Positions 1-7,928 of a stretch of 38,720 bases of DNA are shown one piece after another. The notes under the pieces are model-generated. The model was not told where the DNA came from. It saw nothing but the letters and a program-made list of their open reading frames with translations, and ran no database searches. The stretch covers positions 1 through 38,720 of the forward strand of contig JAEZLJ010000026.1 of NCBI GenBank assembly GCA_023415275.1, in the 5' to 3' direction. The DNA is from Bacteroidota bacterium (lineage in GTDB: Bacteria; Bacteroidota; Bacteroidia; Chitinophagales; Chitinophagaceae). Every line of letters starts with the position of its first letter. Position 1 is the first letter of the stretch. The translations under genes and the position numbers were made by a program.

Positions 1-668
1 GTATTTGTAAAATTCACTACATCATTGGGCAACAAGCCCTTTCTTTCCAGGGCTGCGCCCAATAAAGAGTCGGTAAGGTTGCCAACAGTACCGGCAATAA
101 CAATCCAAAGCATATAAGGTCCCCAGCCATAGCCAATGGAAGTAATCATTGACACCAGAAAACTTCCTGCAATTCCTATCAGTGTTCCTTCCAAACTTAT
201 CACACCATCCAAACCCCTTTTGTCCTTCCGGAAGTTTAGTACATTATAAAACCGGGATCCGTACAAACTGCCCAATTCAGAGGACAAGGTATCAGCAGTA
301 GCAGATGAAAAAGCGCCTGCTACCATTAAAGTGAATATATCTGCTTTGTCAGGGTAAATGATGGCCAGTAATGCCAGCAGCCCGGCCATGCCACCATTGG
401 CCAGCACCTGGCTGGCAATGCGCCGTCCTTCATTTCTTTCCGCAATTTTCCAGGCCTCCTTTTTTTGGCGTTTCCAGGCAGTAGCCAAAGTACCTAATAA
501 AAAGAAAAAAGCCATTAAGAGCAATCCAAGCCATCCCGTTCCTATAAAGATCAATAACCCTAATAATATACCCGTGATGCCGGCAATGAGGGTCAGCTTA
601 CGTGTCCATATACTGATCAAAGCTCCCAGGGTCAATACAACAAGCAGGATGATATATTGTGATAACAC
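1..668 (-). CDS. DUF92/TMEM19-family integral membrane protein (3' end cut by window edge)
   Basis: Reading the minus strand from a GTG at 668 gives an open frame of about 222 codons that leaves the window at position 1. It begins VLSQYIILLVVLTLG and carries family-like stretches GGMAGLLALLA, GAFSSATADTLSSELGSLYG, RGLDGVISLEGTLIG and, near the edge, NLTDSLLGAALERKGLLPNDVVNF. These match the DUF92/TIGR00297 family, multi-pass membrane proteins of about 230-240 residues, so only a few residues are probably missing. Related plant proteins are phytol/prenol-phosphate kinases; the bacterial role is not settled. An in-frame TAA lies six codons upstream of the GTG with no ATG between, which supports the GTG start, although the purine-rich AAAGGGA is rather far (about 20 nt) from it. 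Confidence 0.82.
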   Translation of the reverse strand, partial: MLSQYIILLVVLTLGALISIWTRKLTLIAGITGILLGLLIFIGTGWLGLLLMAFFFLLGTLATAWKRQKKEAWKIAERNEGRRIASQVLANGGMAGLLALLAIIYPDKADIFTLMVAGAFSSATADTLSSELGSLYGSRFYNVLNFRKDKRGLDGVISLEGTLIGIAGSFLVSMITSIGYGWGPYMLWIVIAGTVGNLTDSLLGAALERKGLLPNDVVNFTN

Positions 669-1244
669 GCAGCAAACTAAAACTTATATCCCTTTCCTGC
701 CAAGAAAAGCTTTTAAGTTTATCCTGTCCCTTCCTGTAACATCCTGGCACTCCACCCCTTTTGAGTATAATTTCGCTATCTCCATTTTACGCCCATTCTC
801 CATTCCCTGGCCGTCCGACTTCCGTCTGATCTGCAACGCCTTTATACCGGCTCTGCGCCATGTCTGTGCCGTGTCTGTGCCGGGTCTTTAAGAAGGTGGT
901 AGAAAGCCGTAACAGAGCCAGGGGGTACCTGCTATAAATCAGCTTAAGGCATTCAGTATACAATTAACAGTTAGGCATTTGGCCGCTTATGATAAATGGC
1001 CAGGCTTTGAAAACCGGAAAATATGCAATGGGGGCAACGGGAAGTCCGTTAGTATAAGCCCAATTCTTTGAGCATGCCTGATGTTATACAAGGGCCAGGA
1101 AGGCCAAAGCATTAGTAATAGTCAAATGATCAGGGCTTTACAACCAAATGTTGCAGTCTCTCCTGACAATAAGTCAAGGGTTGCACTTAACTACTGCTAC
1201 TTGCTATTTATTATTTTTTTTGGAAAAGGCTTTTCTTTTCCTCC
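669..1244. other. Intergenic stretch without a convincing gene
   Basis: About 575 bp lie between the GTG-started DUF92 gene and the end of the MCE gene. The only minus-strand frame with a plausible start is a 39-codon one at 684-803 (begins MENGRKMEIAKLYSKG), just upstream of the DUF92 gene. It has an AGGGA purine run directly before the ATG but no recognisable family. A plus-strand frame at 358-891 is antisense to DUF92 and another at 1081-1446 is antisense to the MCE gene; neither looks coding. An 11-bp direct duplication sits at 861-882. I see no tRNA and no T-tailed terminator for the MCE operon here. Confidence 0.6.
861..882. repeat. 11-bp perfect tandem duplication
   Basis: TGTCTGTGCCG occurs twice back to back in the non-coding stretch. 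It is short and may be simple slippage. No other copies of it were noticed in the window. Confidence 0.7.
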
Positions 1245-2225
1245 TCAAAGTTTGCCCTGGGCTTTCTTTTTAAAAAATCCGCGCAACAGGAAGTTATGCT
1301 GGAGGGCTTCCATATTCTCATCAAGCTTTTGTGTGCTTGATTGCAGGTTTTTGATGGTTTCTTTTATGGAAGCAGCGGATTGCTCGTCATTTAGTAACAC
1401 ACCAGCAGGGGTATTGGTCTTATTAAGGTCCTCCTGCAGGTTCTGACTTACTTTATTGATAGTTAGCATTACCTCATTGGCTTTCCGGGTCATTTCTTCC
1501 ACCTGCACCACACTAGTCCTTAACCGGGAGAACAATACAGTATCTGTGATCAGGTCGTTGGTGAGCGTGCCTGGTTTTTGAAGGTTAGCTGCATAGGAGT
1601 TAAATTGGGTAGTTAACCTTTCTGCATTTACAGATGCTCTTTTTAAAACAGCCATAGTGTTGTTCAGGTCATTGGCCAGCGATTCTTCCTTCAACAATTT
1701 ACCTATAGTGCCTTCGCCGTTTGCTATGCGGCGGCTTACTTCTTTAAAATCAGTTGTGATAGCGAGGATGTTTTTATTATTGGTTTGAAGGGTATTCATC
1801 ATATCATCCATACTGGCTGCCTTTTCCACCTGCAGCACATCTCCAGACTGCACCGGGGCTGCCTGGGGCGTTCCTCCATAAAGTACAATGATCTTATTGC
1901 CTATAAGTCCATCAGAACCCACCTTGGCCAGGGCATCCTTATGAATGAACTGGGTGGTACTTTCTTCTATGCTGATAGCCACATCCACTCCACCGGTTTT
2001 ATTGAATGAAATTCCTTTTACTGTACCTATTTTGACACCTGAATACCATACATTGCTTCCTTTCTGCAGCCCGTTTACATCATCAAATACAGCCATGAGG
2101 TCAATGGTATTGGCAAAGGTCTTACGCTGGCCTCCCAGGGTAAGCACCCCTACAATAAATATGACAAGGGCGACGAAAATAAATATGCCTACCAATACAC
2201 TTCTTGTATTTTTAGTTGATCTCAT
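1245..2225 (-). CDS. MlaD-like MCE-domain protein
   Basis: The 326-residue protein has one N-terminal membrane segment (about residues 8-30), then a single MCE domain (about 36-118, including VWYSGVKIGTVKGI and GSDGLIGNKIIVLYGG), then a long helical, coiled-coil-prone C-terminal region ending in the basic tail FFKKKAQGKL. MCE proteins of the Mla type bind lipid and form the periplasmic substrate-binding part of an ABC importer or exporter acting on phospholipids between inner and outer membrane. It starts 3 nt after the stop of the ATPase gene and is the last gene of the three-gene operon. The C-terminal helical part is longer than in E. coli MlaD and resembles the tails of MCE proteins in other diderm phyla. 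Confidence 0.9.
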   Translation of the reverse strand: MRSTKNTRSVLVGIFIFVALVIFIVGVLTLGGQRKTFANTIDLMAVFDDVNGLQKGSNVWYSGVKIGTVKGISFNKTGGVDVAISIEESTTQFIHKDALAKVGSDGLIGNKIIVLYGGTPQAAPVQSGDVLQVEKAASMDDMMNTLQTNNKNILAITTDFKEVSRRIANGEGTIGKLLKEESLANDLNNTMAVLKRASVNAERLTTQFNSYAANLQKPGTLTNDLITDTVLFSRLRTSVVQVEEMTRKANEVMLTINKVSQNLQEDLNKTNTPAGVLLNDEQSAASIKETIKNLQSSTQKLDENMEALQHNFLLRGFFKKKAQGKL

Positions 2226-2228
2226 TGC

Positions 2229-3002
2229 TTATTGTATAAAATTATAATCGTAAAAACTATTGATCCTATCATCAGAGGTATCAAATATGGAATCAAAAGA
2301 ACCCACCTTCACAAACTGGCCATCAAGCATCATGGCGATCCTATCGCCTGTGGCTTTGGCACAAGTAAGGTCGTGGGTGATGATAATGGAACTGGTATGA
2401 AACTTTTCCTGAACTGCCACTATGAGGTTATTGATCTCTGTGCTGGTAATAGGGTCGAGGCCCGCGGTGGGCTCATCATACAGCATGATCTGTGGCTGCA
2501 TAATCAGTGTGCGGGCTATACCGATCCTTTTGCGCTGACCGCCCGAAAGTTCTGATGGCATCTGGTTGATGGATTGCAGCAGACCTACGGCATCGAGCAC
2601 TCTTTCAATGGCATTGTTCAGATCTTTCTTTACCAGGTGATGGGAATTCTTCACCAGGGGGAATTCAAGGTTTTCCCTAACTGTCATACTATCGTACAAG
2701 GCACTGTTCTGAAACGAGAATCCCAGTTTCATGCGCAGTTCCCTTAATTTTTTTTCATTCAGCGAAGGCACATCATAACCCAATACATTCACTGTACCCC
2801 TATCTGGCTTCAATAGTCCGGAGATCATCTTGATCAGGACCGATTTACCGGTACCCGACCTGCCAAGGACCACCACATTCTCCCCTTTGTAAACAGTGAG
2901 GTCAATTCCTTTTAATACATCATTATCACCAAAAGATTTATACAGATCCTTGATGGTAATAACCGGTGTGTTATAATCAATATGGCCTTTAACTTTTTGC
3001 AT
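2229..3002 (-). CDS. MlaF-like ABC transporter ATPase
   Basis: The 257-residue protein is a complete ABC nucleotide-binding domain. Walker A is GRSGTGKS (47-54), the Q-loop glutamine is Q98, the signature is LSGGQ (152-156), Walker B is IMLYDEP (172-178) and the switch histidine is H210 (ITHD). The arrangement FQNSALYDSMTVRENLEFPL and LSGGQRKRIGIAR is typical of the Mla/MKL subgroup that works with MlaE-type permeases. The start lies 1 nt after the permease stop (TAA T ATG), so translation is probably coupled. It should power lipid movement by the neighbouring permease and MCE protein at the inner membrane. Confidence 0.94.
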   Translation of the reverse strand: MQKVKGHIDYNTPVITIKDLYKSFGDNDVLKGIDLTVYKGENVVVLGRSGTGKSVLIKMISGLLKPDRGTVNVLGYDVPSLNEKKLRELRMKLGFSFQNSALYDSMTVRENLEFPLVKNSHHLVKKDLNNAIERVLDAVGLLQSINQMPSELSGGQRKRIGIARTLIMQPQIMLYDEPTAGLDPITSTEINNLIVAVQEKFHTSSIIITHDLTCAKATGDRIAMMLDGQFVKVGSFDSIFDTSDDRINSFYDYNFIQ

Positions 3003-3003
3003 A

Positions 3004-3774
3004 TTAACGGATCCAGTTTACCATTTGAATAATCGCCATTTCTTCTATAAAGATCAGGAACATGGATATTACTACAGCCATATTGGCCGCCTTGCCCACT
3101 CCCTCTGTTCCCTGGGTGGTAGTGTAACCTTTAAAGCAGCCAACCAGGGAAATGGTGAACCCGTAGATCACTGAGCGAAAAAGTGTGGATGCAAAGTCAA
3201 GAAAGGTGATCTTTTGAAAAGCATTCTGAAAAAAAGTAAGAAGGGTAATATTTTCATGCGAATGGATATCGATATAGGACCCCATTAACGATACAAAAGC
3301 AGCATACATCATCAACAATGGAATACAAAGCGAAGTGGCCACTATACGCGTAACAACGAGGAATTTGAAAGCATTTACACCAGAAACATCCATAGCATCG
3401 ATCTGTTCTGTTACTTTCATAGATCCCAACTCGGCACCAATGCCTGAACCCACCTTTCCTGCACAGATCAATGCGGTAACCAAAGGGGCCAAAGATTTGA
3501 TCACGGCTATACCCACCAGTGATGGCAACCAGGAGGTGGCGCCGAATTCGGCCAGGGATGGCCTGGATTGCTTTGTAAATACCAACCCGGTAATAAAACC
3601 GGTTACAGTAATCAGTGCTACGGAGCGTACCCCTACATTATAGCACTGCTTGATCATTTCATGGAATTCATAAGGCGGCTTAAATACTTCCTTAAAAAAA
3701 CGGACAACGAACCCAAAGACATCATTGATGTCTGTAAAAAAACTATCTACTTTTTTTGAAATAACATATTTCAT
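3004..3774 (-). CDS. MlaE-family ABC transporter permease
   Basis: The 256-residue hydrophobic protein has an amphipathic N-terminus and about five membrane segments. Diagnostic stretches are TVTGFITGLVFTKQ, KVGSGIGAELGSMKVTEQID and AMDVSG in the middle, and RSVIYGFTISLVGCFKGY near the end, all characteristic of the MlaE/TIGR00056 permease family. It is the first gene of the operon permease-ATPase-MCE. No MlaB (STAS) or MlaC gene lies next to it, as is common in Bacteroidota. Its expected role is inner-membrane permease for phospholipid transport in outer-membrane homeostasis. It has no evident functional link with the glycan cluster that begins on the other strand. Confidence 0.92.
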   Translation of the reverse strand: MKYVISKKVDSFFTDINDVFGFVVRFFKEVFKPPYEFHEMIKQCYNVGVRSVALITVTGFITGLVFTKQSRPSLAEFGATSWLPSLVGIAVIKSLAPLVTALICAGKVGSGIGAELGSMKVTEQIDAMDVSGVNAFKFLVVTRIVATSLCIPLLMMYAAFVSLMGSYIDIHSHENITLLTFFQNAFQKITFLDFASTLFRSVIYGFTISLVGCFKGYTTTQGTEGVGKAANMAVVISMFLIFIEEMAIIQMVNWIR

Positions 3775-3869
3775 TCTGAAACCAGTTCTTTATAGAGCCA
3801 TTTTCAATACTGATAAAGGGTTCATGATTACTCAGACTGAATAAATATTAGCCTTGATCTTAAGCGGCG

Positions 3870-3877
3870 CAAAAATA
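3870..3877 (-). promoter_or_regulatory. Candidate -7 element for the lipid-transport operon
   Basis: On the minus strand this reads TATTTTTG, matching the Bacteroidota housekeeping -7 consensus TAnnTTTG. It lies about 95 bp before the permease start. A good -33 TTTG at the usual spacing is not present (only TTTCG at 3895-3899), so this is tentative. Confidence 0.25.
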
Positions 3878-4076
3878 AGGCTTCAAAGGCGTACCGAAAT
3901 TAGAATGAGATCATAAAACCTGCCATCGCGTAGAACTACGGGAGTGAGGTACCAGGAATCCTGGAAGAAACACCAACAGAGGGCAGTTTACCCGGACCAT
4001 TTATTTTGAAGCCATTCTTAGGGGTAAACAATTGATTATTTGTCCATATTGCTGGTGGTCTTAATACATTCTCAAC

Positions 4077-4084
4077 TAATTTTG
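4077..4084 (+). promoter_or_regulatory. Candidate -7 element for the GH30 pair
   Basis: TAATTTTG matches TAnnTTTG and lies about 78 bp upstream of the chosen ATG of the first GH30 gene. No clear -33 TTTG at 19-21 bp was found, so the call rests on one half-site. Confidence 0.25.
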
Positions 4085-4161
4085 ATGGAGCCCGGAATAA
4101 ATTTCGAGGGCACCCTGAAGATTTATCCTCAACAATTAAATGAAACTCCTTGAAAAGTATC

Positions 4162-5631
4162 ATGCCTGCAATCCGGTTTCTCGTTGCATCCTGTCTTTGC
4201 CTGATGATCTGTTCTTCCAGTTGCAATAAAAGTACAAGTAATACCGGGACACCTACTCCTACCCCGGTACCCAGCCCCAATCCTCCCACTCCACCCACTT
4301 CCGGTGTGAATGAAATGGATTTCTGGCTAACCAAAGGGGATCAGACAACATTATTACAAAAGCAAAATACGACATTAAGCTTTGGAACCATAGCTAATAA
4401 TGATCCTGCTATCGAAGTGGACACCACGGTAACTTACCAGACCATTGATGGCTTTGGTTATACACTTACCAGCGGCAGCGCCATGGTAATAAATGGTTTG
4501 GATGCCGCTACGAAAGCTGCGCTCCTAAAAGAACTTTTCGGAAAAGATGCAGGGTCAATAGGTATCAGTTACCTGAGAATAAGCATTGGGGCATCGGACC
4601 TTAGTGCCTCGGTATACACCTACGACGATGTACCGGCAGGACAAACAGATCCTGGACTAACCCAGTTTACTCTAGCTCCTGACATGGACCACCTTATTCC
4701 TTTATTGAAAGAGATCCTGGCCATCAACCCGGCTATACGCATCCTGGCTACTCCATGGACAGCCCCAGTATGGATGAAGGATAATGGAAGCAGCATCGGG
4801 GGCAGTTTAAAAACTGATTATTATGCCGTGTATGCACAGTATTTTGTAAAATATATACAGCAAATGAAGGCCCAGGGCATCACCATTGAAGCCATAACGC
4901 CCCAGAATGAACCCCTGAATCCAGGGAACAATCCCAGCCTTTTTATGACAGCAGACCAGCAACTGATCTTTATAAAAGATCATTTAGGGCCAGCCTTCCA
5001 ATCGGCAAATATTACCACGAAGATCATAACCTATGACCATAATGCAGACAGGCCCGATTATCCATTAACAATCCTGAACAATGCAGCTGCCAAAGCATTT
5101 GTTGACGGTTCGGCCTTTCATTTATATGCCGGGGATATCAGTGCGCTTTCACAGGTAAGAAATGCCCACCCGGACAAGAATATTTATTTTACAGAGCAAT
5201 ATACCGCCTCTAACGGCGACTTTGGTGGAGACCTTAAATGGCATTTGAAAAATGTAATTATAGGCTCTATGCGCAATTGGAGCCGCACAGCCCTGGAATG
5301 GAACCTGGCCAATAATGCTTCATTTGAGCCGCATACCCCGGGAGGGTGTAATACCTGTAAAGGTGCATTAACTATAACCAGTTCTGTATTCCGTAATGTA
5401 GCTTACTACATAGTGGCGCATGCGTCTAAATTTGTTCCACCCGGCTCTGTCAGGATAGGAAGCAATATCACGGGCAGCCTTCAAAATGTAGCCTTTAAAA
5501 CGCCAGCAGGCAAAAAAGTGCTGATCGTTGAGAATGATGGCAACAATACGCAGGGTTTTAAAATAAAGACAGGTATTAAATGGGTGACAACATCATTGCC
5601 TGGAGGTGCCGTTGGAACCTATATTTGGTAA
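4162..5631 (+). CDS. GH30-family glycosidase, lipoprotein (first of two)
   Basis: This is a 489-residue secreted lipoprotein: MPAIRFLVASCLCLMICSSSC is a signal with a lipid-anchored Cys, followed by a TPTPTPVPSPNPPTPPT linker. The GH30 (beta/alpha)8 core follows (TIDGFGYTLTSGSA; RILATPWTAPVWMKDNG). The likely acid/base Glu is E250 in PQNEP and the likely nucleophile E345 in YFTEQ. A beta-sandwich tail includes GGCNTCKGALTI. GH30 enzymes include beta-1,6-glucanases, glucosylceramidases and xylanases; the subfamily cannot be fixed by eye. ATG 4162 is preferred over a TTG at 4150 in the same frame because the ATG begins the signal peptide directly. The next GH30 gene starts about 20 nt downstream, so the two are probably cotranscribed. 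Confidence 0.9.
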   Translation: MPAIRFLVASCLCLMICSSSCNKSTSNTGTPTPTPVPSPNPPTPPTSGVNEMDFWLTKGDQTTLLQKQNTTLSFGTIANNDPAIEVDTTVTYQTIDGFGYTLTSGSAMVINGLDAATKAALLKELFGKDAGSIGISYLRISIGASDLSASVYTYDDVPAGQTDPGLTQFTLAPDMDHLIPLLKEILAINPAIRILATPWTAPVWMKDNGSSIGGSLKTDYYAVYAQYFVKYIQQMKAQGITIEAITPQNEPLNPGNNPSLFMTADQQLIFIKDHLGPAFQSANITTKIITYDHNADRPDYPLTILNNAAAKAFVDGSAFHLYAGDISALSQVRNAHPDKNIYFTEQYTASNGDFGGDLKWHLKNVIIGSMRNWSRTALEWNLANNASFEPHTPGGCNTCKGALTITSSVFRNVAYYIVAHASKFVPPGSVRIGSNITGSLQNVAFKTPAGKKVLIVENDGNNTQGFKIKTGIKWVTTSLPGGAVGTYIW

Positions 5632-5652
5632 ATTATCTTGCTCTTTTCAATC

Positions 5653-7140
5653 ATGTCTAAACAAAGTATAATGAAGCAACTCTTATTGGCAGCGATTTTG
5701 ATCACCTTATTTTCCTGTTCAGAGAAACAGGCAAAAGTATTATCATCGAGCACCAGTGGCACTGAGGTATCCACTGCCGGCAAATCCATTGTGGTCTATA
5801 CTACAGCAGATACAGCCAACTACAGGCTGACACCTACTGACACCTTAGAATTTAAGGACTTTGGGCAGCCCCTGGAAACACAACCCTGTGTTTTCATAGA
5901 TCCTTCTAAAACATTTCAAACTTTATTAGGGATAGGTGGTGCACTCACTGATGCCTCTGCTGAAACCTTTGCCAAACTTTCTAAGGATAAGCAAACTGAA
6001 TTTCTGAAAGCTTATTATGATCCTAAAGCAGGCATTGGCTATACACTGGCAAGGACCAATATCCATAGCTGCGACTTTTCAAGCGGCAGTTATACCTACA
6101 TTAAGGAAGGCGACCGCGAACTATCATCTTTCAGTATTGACCATGACAAAAAATACAGGATACCTTTTATCAAGGATGTCATTGCCGCAGCCGGTGGAAA
6201 GCTGACCATGTATGTTTCACCATGGAGCCCTCCTGCCTTTATGAAAGACAATAATGACATGCTTCATGGTGGAAAGCTTAAAACAGATTTTTACCAGCCC
6301 TGGGCTAACTACTATGTGAAATTCATTAAAGCCTACGAAAAAGAAGGAATACCGGTTTGGGGTTTATCTATTCAAAATGAGCCCATGGCTAAGCAGACCT
6401 GGGAATCCTGTATTTATACTGCTGAAGAAGAGACCAATTTTTTAAAAAACAACCTTGGTCCTACACTGGCTAAAGAGGGACTGGGCAATAAAAAGATTAT
6501 TGTGTGGGATCATAACCGCGACCTGATTTACCAGCGTGCCAGTACTTTATTAAAAGATCCGGCTGCTGCCAAATATGCCTGGGGCGTTGGCTACCATTGG
6601 TATGAGGACTGGAGTGGTGGTGACCAGGTGTTTGAAAATGTAAAAAAAGTATCCGAAAGCTTTCCTGATAAAAACCTGATATTCACAGAGGGGTGCAATG
6701 ATAAGTTCACCGCCTCCAGGCTGAATGATTGGGCACTGGGTGAAAGATATGGCCGCTCCATGATCAATGATTTCAATAACAATACTGTGGGTTGGACCGA
6801 CTGGAACGTTTTACTAGATGAAAAAGGCGGGCCGAACCATGTGGGCAATTATTGCTTTGCCCCTATTCATGCTGATTCTAAAACGGGCAACCTGATATAC
6901 ACCAATGCCTATTATTATATCGGACACCTGTCTAAATTTATACGTCCGGGTGCAAAAAGAATAGAAAGCGCCTCCAGCCGCAGCCCACTGATCACTACAG
7001 CCTTTATCAATCCGGATGGGAAAATAGCAGTAGTAGTAATGAATACTACCGGTAAAGAAATGCCTTTCCATTTATGGATGGGTGGCAAGGCAGCTGAGAC
7101 CAGGAGCCTGGCGCATTCCATCATGACATTGGTATTTTAA
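5653..7140 (+). CDS. GH30-family glycosidase, lipoprotein (second of two)
   Basis: This 495-residue GH30 protein is clearly diverged from its upstream neighbour. The signal MKQLLLAAILITLFSC ends in a lipobox Cys. Core motifs are LLGIGGALTDASAE, YVSPWSPPAFMKDN, acid/base E243 in SIQNEP, nucleophile E346 in FTEGC, and a WTDWNVLLDEKGGPNH loop before the C-terminal beta-sandwich. It is closer than the first copy to the canonical glucosylceramidase/GH30_1-GH30_3 pattern. In Bacteroides thetaiotaomicron a GH30_3 enzyme sits beside SusC/SusD and GH3 in a beta-1,6-glucan locus, and the present locus has the same partners. The start could instead be the ATG at 5671, which gives a normal-length signal and is preceded by A-rich sequence. 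Transcription should end at the hairpin just downstream. Confidence 0.9.
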   Translation: MSKQSIMKQLLLAAILITLFSCSEKQAKVLSSSTSGTEVSTAGKSIVVYTTADTANYRLTPTDTLEFKDFGQPLETQPCVFIDPSKTFQTLLGIGGALTDASAETFAKLSKDKQTEFLKAYYDPKAGIGYTLARTNIHSCDFSSGSYTYIKEGDRELSSFSIDHDKKYRIPFIKDVIAAAGGKLTMYVSPWSPPAFMKDNNDMLHGGKLKTDFYQPWANYYVKFIKAYEKEGIPVWGLSIQNEPMAKQTWESCIYTAEEETNFLKNNLGPTLAKEGLGNKKIIVWDHNRDLIYQRASTLLKDPAAAKYAWGVGYHWYEDWSGGDQVFENVKKVSESFPDKNLIFTEGCNDKFTASRLNDWALGERYGRSMINDFNNNTVGWTDWNVLLDEKGGPNHVGNYCFAPIHADSKTGNLIYTNAYYYIGHLSKFIRPGAKRIESASSRSPLITTAFINPDGKIAVVVMNTTGKEMPFHLWMGGKAAETRSLAHSIMTLVF

Positions 7141-7191
7141 TGTATTGGTAAGAGGTTTATCATTATCAATTGATTTTTAATATTATAGCAG

Positions 7192-7224
7192 GGCTTGCCC
7201 AAAAAGAGGGCAAGCCATTTTTTT
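7192..7224 (+). terminator. Strong rho-independent terminator after the GH30 pair
   Basis: A perfect 9-bp stem (GGCTTGCCC / GGGCAAGCC) with a 7-nt loop AAAAAGA is followed by A and seven T residues. It separates the GH30 pair from the sigma factor gene, so the two GH30 genes form their own unit. Confidence 0.92.
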
Positions 7225-7268
7225 GTTCATAAACCAATAATTTCAATAGCCCTATGGAAAATTTAACA

Positions 7269-7276
7269 TAGATTTG
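7269..7276 (+). promoter_or_regulatory. Candidate -7 element before the ECF sigma gene
   Basis: TAGATTTG fits TAnnTTTG and lies 17 bp upstream of the sigma factor ATG, downstream of the terminator. A matching -33 element at normal spacing is not evident, and the leader would be very short. Confidence 0.22.
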
Positions 7277-7293
7277 GATATCGACTGCTATAC

Positions 7294-7866
7294 ATGATTG
7301 GTACTACACTGCTGGAAAAACTGCTGAACAGGATTGCCCTATATGACGATGCCATCGCCTATAAGGAACTGTTTTCTATTTATCATTCCAAATTGATCCG
7401 GTTTTCCTCTTTGATCACCAAGTCAAAAGAAGCAGCGGAAGAGGTGGTATCTGATGTATTTCTGAAGATTTGGAATAATCGTTCTACCCTTTCCCGGGTG
7501 GAAAACTTTCATTTATACATATATATCATTACCAAGAACCAATCTATTAACTGCCTTACCAGGCTAAAACGCTATAAATGTTTTTCTATTGACGATACGG
7601 ATGTGGAACTCAGGAGCATTTACCTGGATCCTGAACAACTAATGATCACATCTGAAATGCATAAGCGTTTGCACCTGGCCATCAATGCCTTACCACCAAG
7701 ATGTAAGTTGATCTTTAAATTGATAAGAGAAGATGGATTGAAATATAAGGAAGTGGCTCAGTTGCTTAATCTTTCGCAAAAAACGGTGGAAAATCAAATG
7801 ACCATTGCCTTAAGAAAAATAGGCGAATCCGTTCAGTTGGAGATCTCCAGAACTTATTTGAATTAA
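7294..7866 (+). CDS. ECF-type RNA polymerase sigma-70 factor
   Basis: The 190-residue protein has sigma region 2 at about residues 20-90 (YHSKLIRFSSLITKSKEAAE, VVSDVFLKIWNN) and region 4 at about 125-180 (INALPPRCKLIFKLIREDGL, KYKEVAQLLNLSQKTVENQM). This is the architecture of Bacteroidota SusC-linked ECF sigma factors. It is followed 62 nt later by the FecR-type anti-sigma gene and then by a SusC with an STN domain, the standard order for trans-envelope signalling. It probably directs RNA polymerase to promoters of this locus when the anti-sigma factor is relieved. The ATG is preceded by an AT-rich leader and no strong ribosome binding site, as usual in this phylum. Confidence 0.93.
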   Translation: MIGTTLLEKLLNRIALYDDAIAYKELFSIYHSKLIRFSSLITKSKEAAEEVVSDVFLKIWNNRSTLSRVENFHLYIYIITKNQSINCLTRLKRYKCFSIDDTDVELRSIYLDPEQLMITSEMHKRLHLAINALPPRCKLIFKLIREDGLKYKEVAQLLNLSQKTVENQMTIALRKIGESVQLEISRTYLN

Positions 7867-7928
7867 AAACAGGATTGTTTTTAGGGGTAAAAGATTTATT
7901 TATTGTCTATTGCATACACTGCCTGCTA

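Larger units (their letters stand above)
3775..4161. other. Divergent intergenic region between the lipid-transport operon and the glycan cluster
   Basis: The 387-bp gap separates the two divergently transcribed units and should carry both promoters. It contains one candidate Bacteroidota -7 box for each direction (CAAAAATA at 3870-3877, read on the minus strand, and TAATTTTG at 4077-4084, plus strand). The minus-strand frame at 3936-4334 is a reverse reading of the proline-rich linker of the GH30 gene and not a gene. Nothing else was recognised. Confidence 0.6.

Noticed and set aside
358..891. 177-codon plus-strand frame at the left end
   Set aside because: The minus strand here encodes the DUF92 membrane protein with clear family motifs; the plus frame is its shadow running into non-coding sequence.
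1036..1050. Small hairpin AACGG/CCGTT
   Set aside because: A 5-bp stem in a long non-coding stretch is expected by chance and has no flanking features.
1212..1240. Possible terminator hairpin (GGAAAAG/CTTTTCC) after the MCE gene
   Set aside because: In the direction of the MCE gene the stem is followed by an A-run and not a T-run, so it does not fit a rho-independent terminator for that operon.
1081..1446. 121-codon plus-strand frame overlapping the MCE gene end
   Set aside because: Its second half is antisense to the MCE protein and the first half is unremarkable sequence with no domain.
3936..4334. 132-codon minus-strand frame with a Gly/Val-rich run
   Set aside because: The low-complexity run is the reverse of the Pro/Thr linker of the first GH30 lipoprotein; there is no independent coding evidence.
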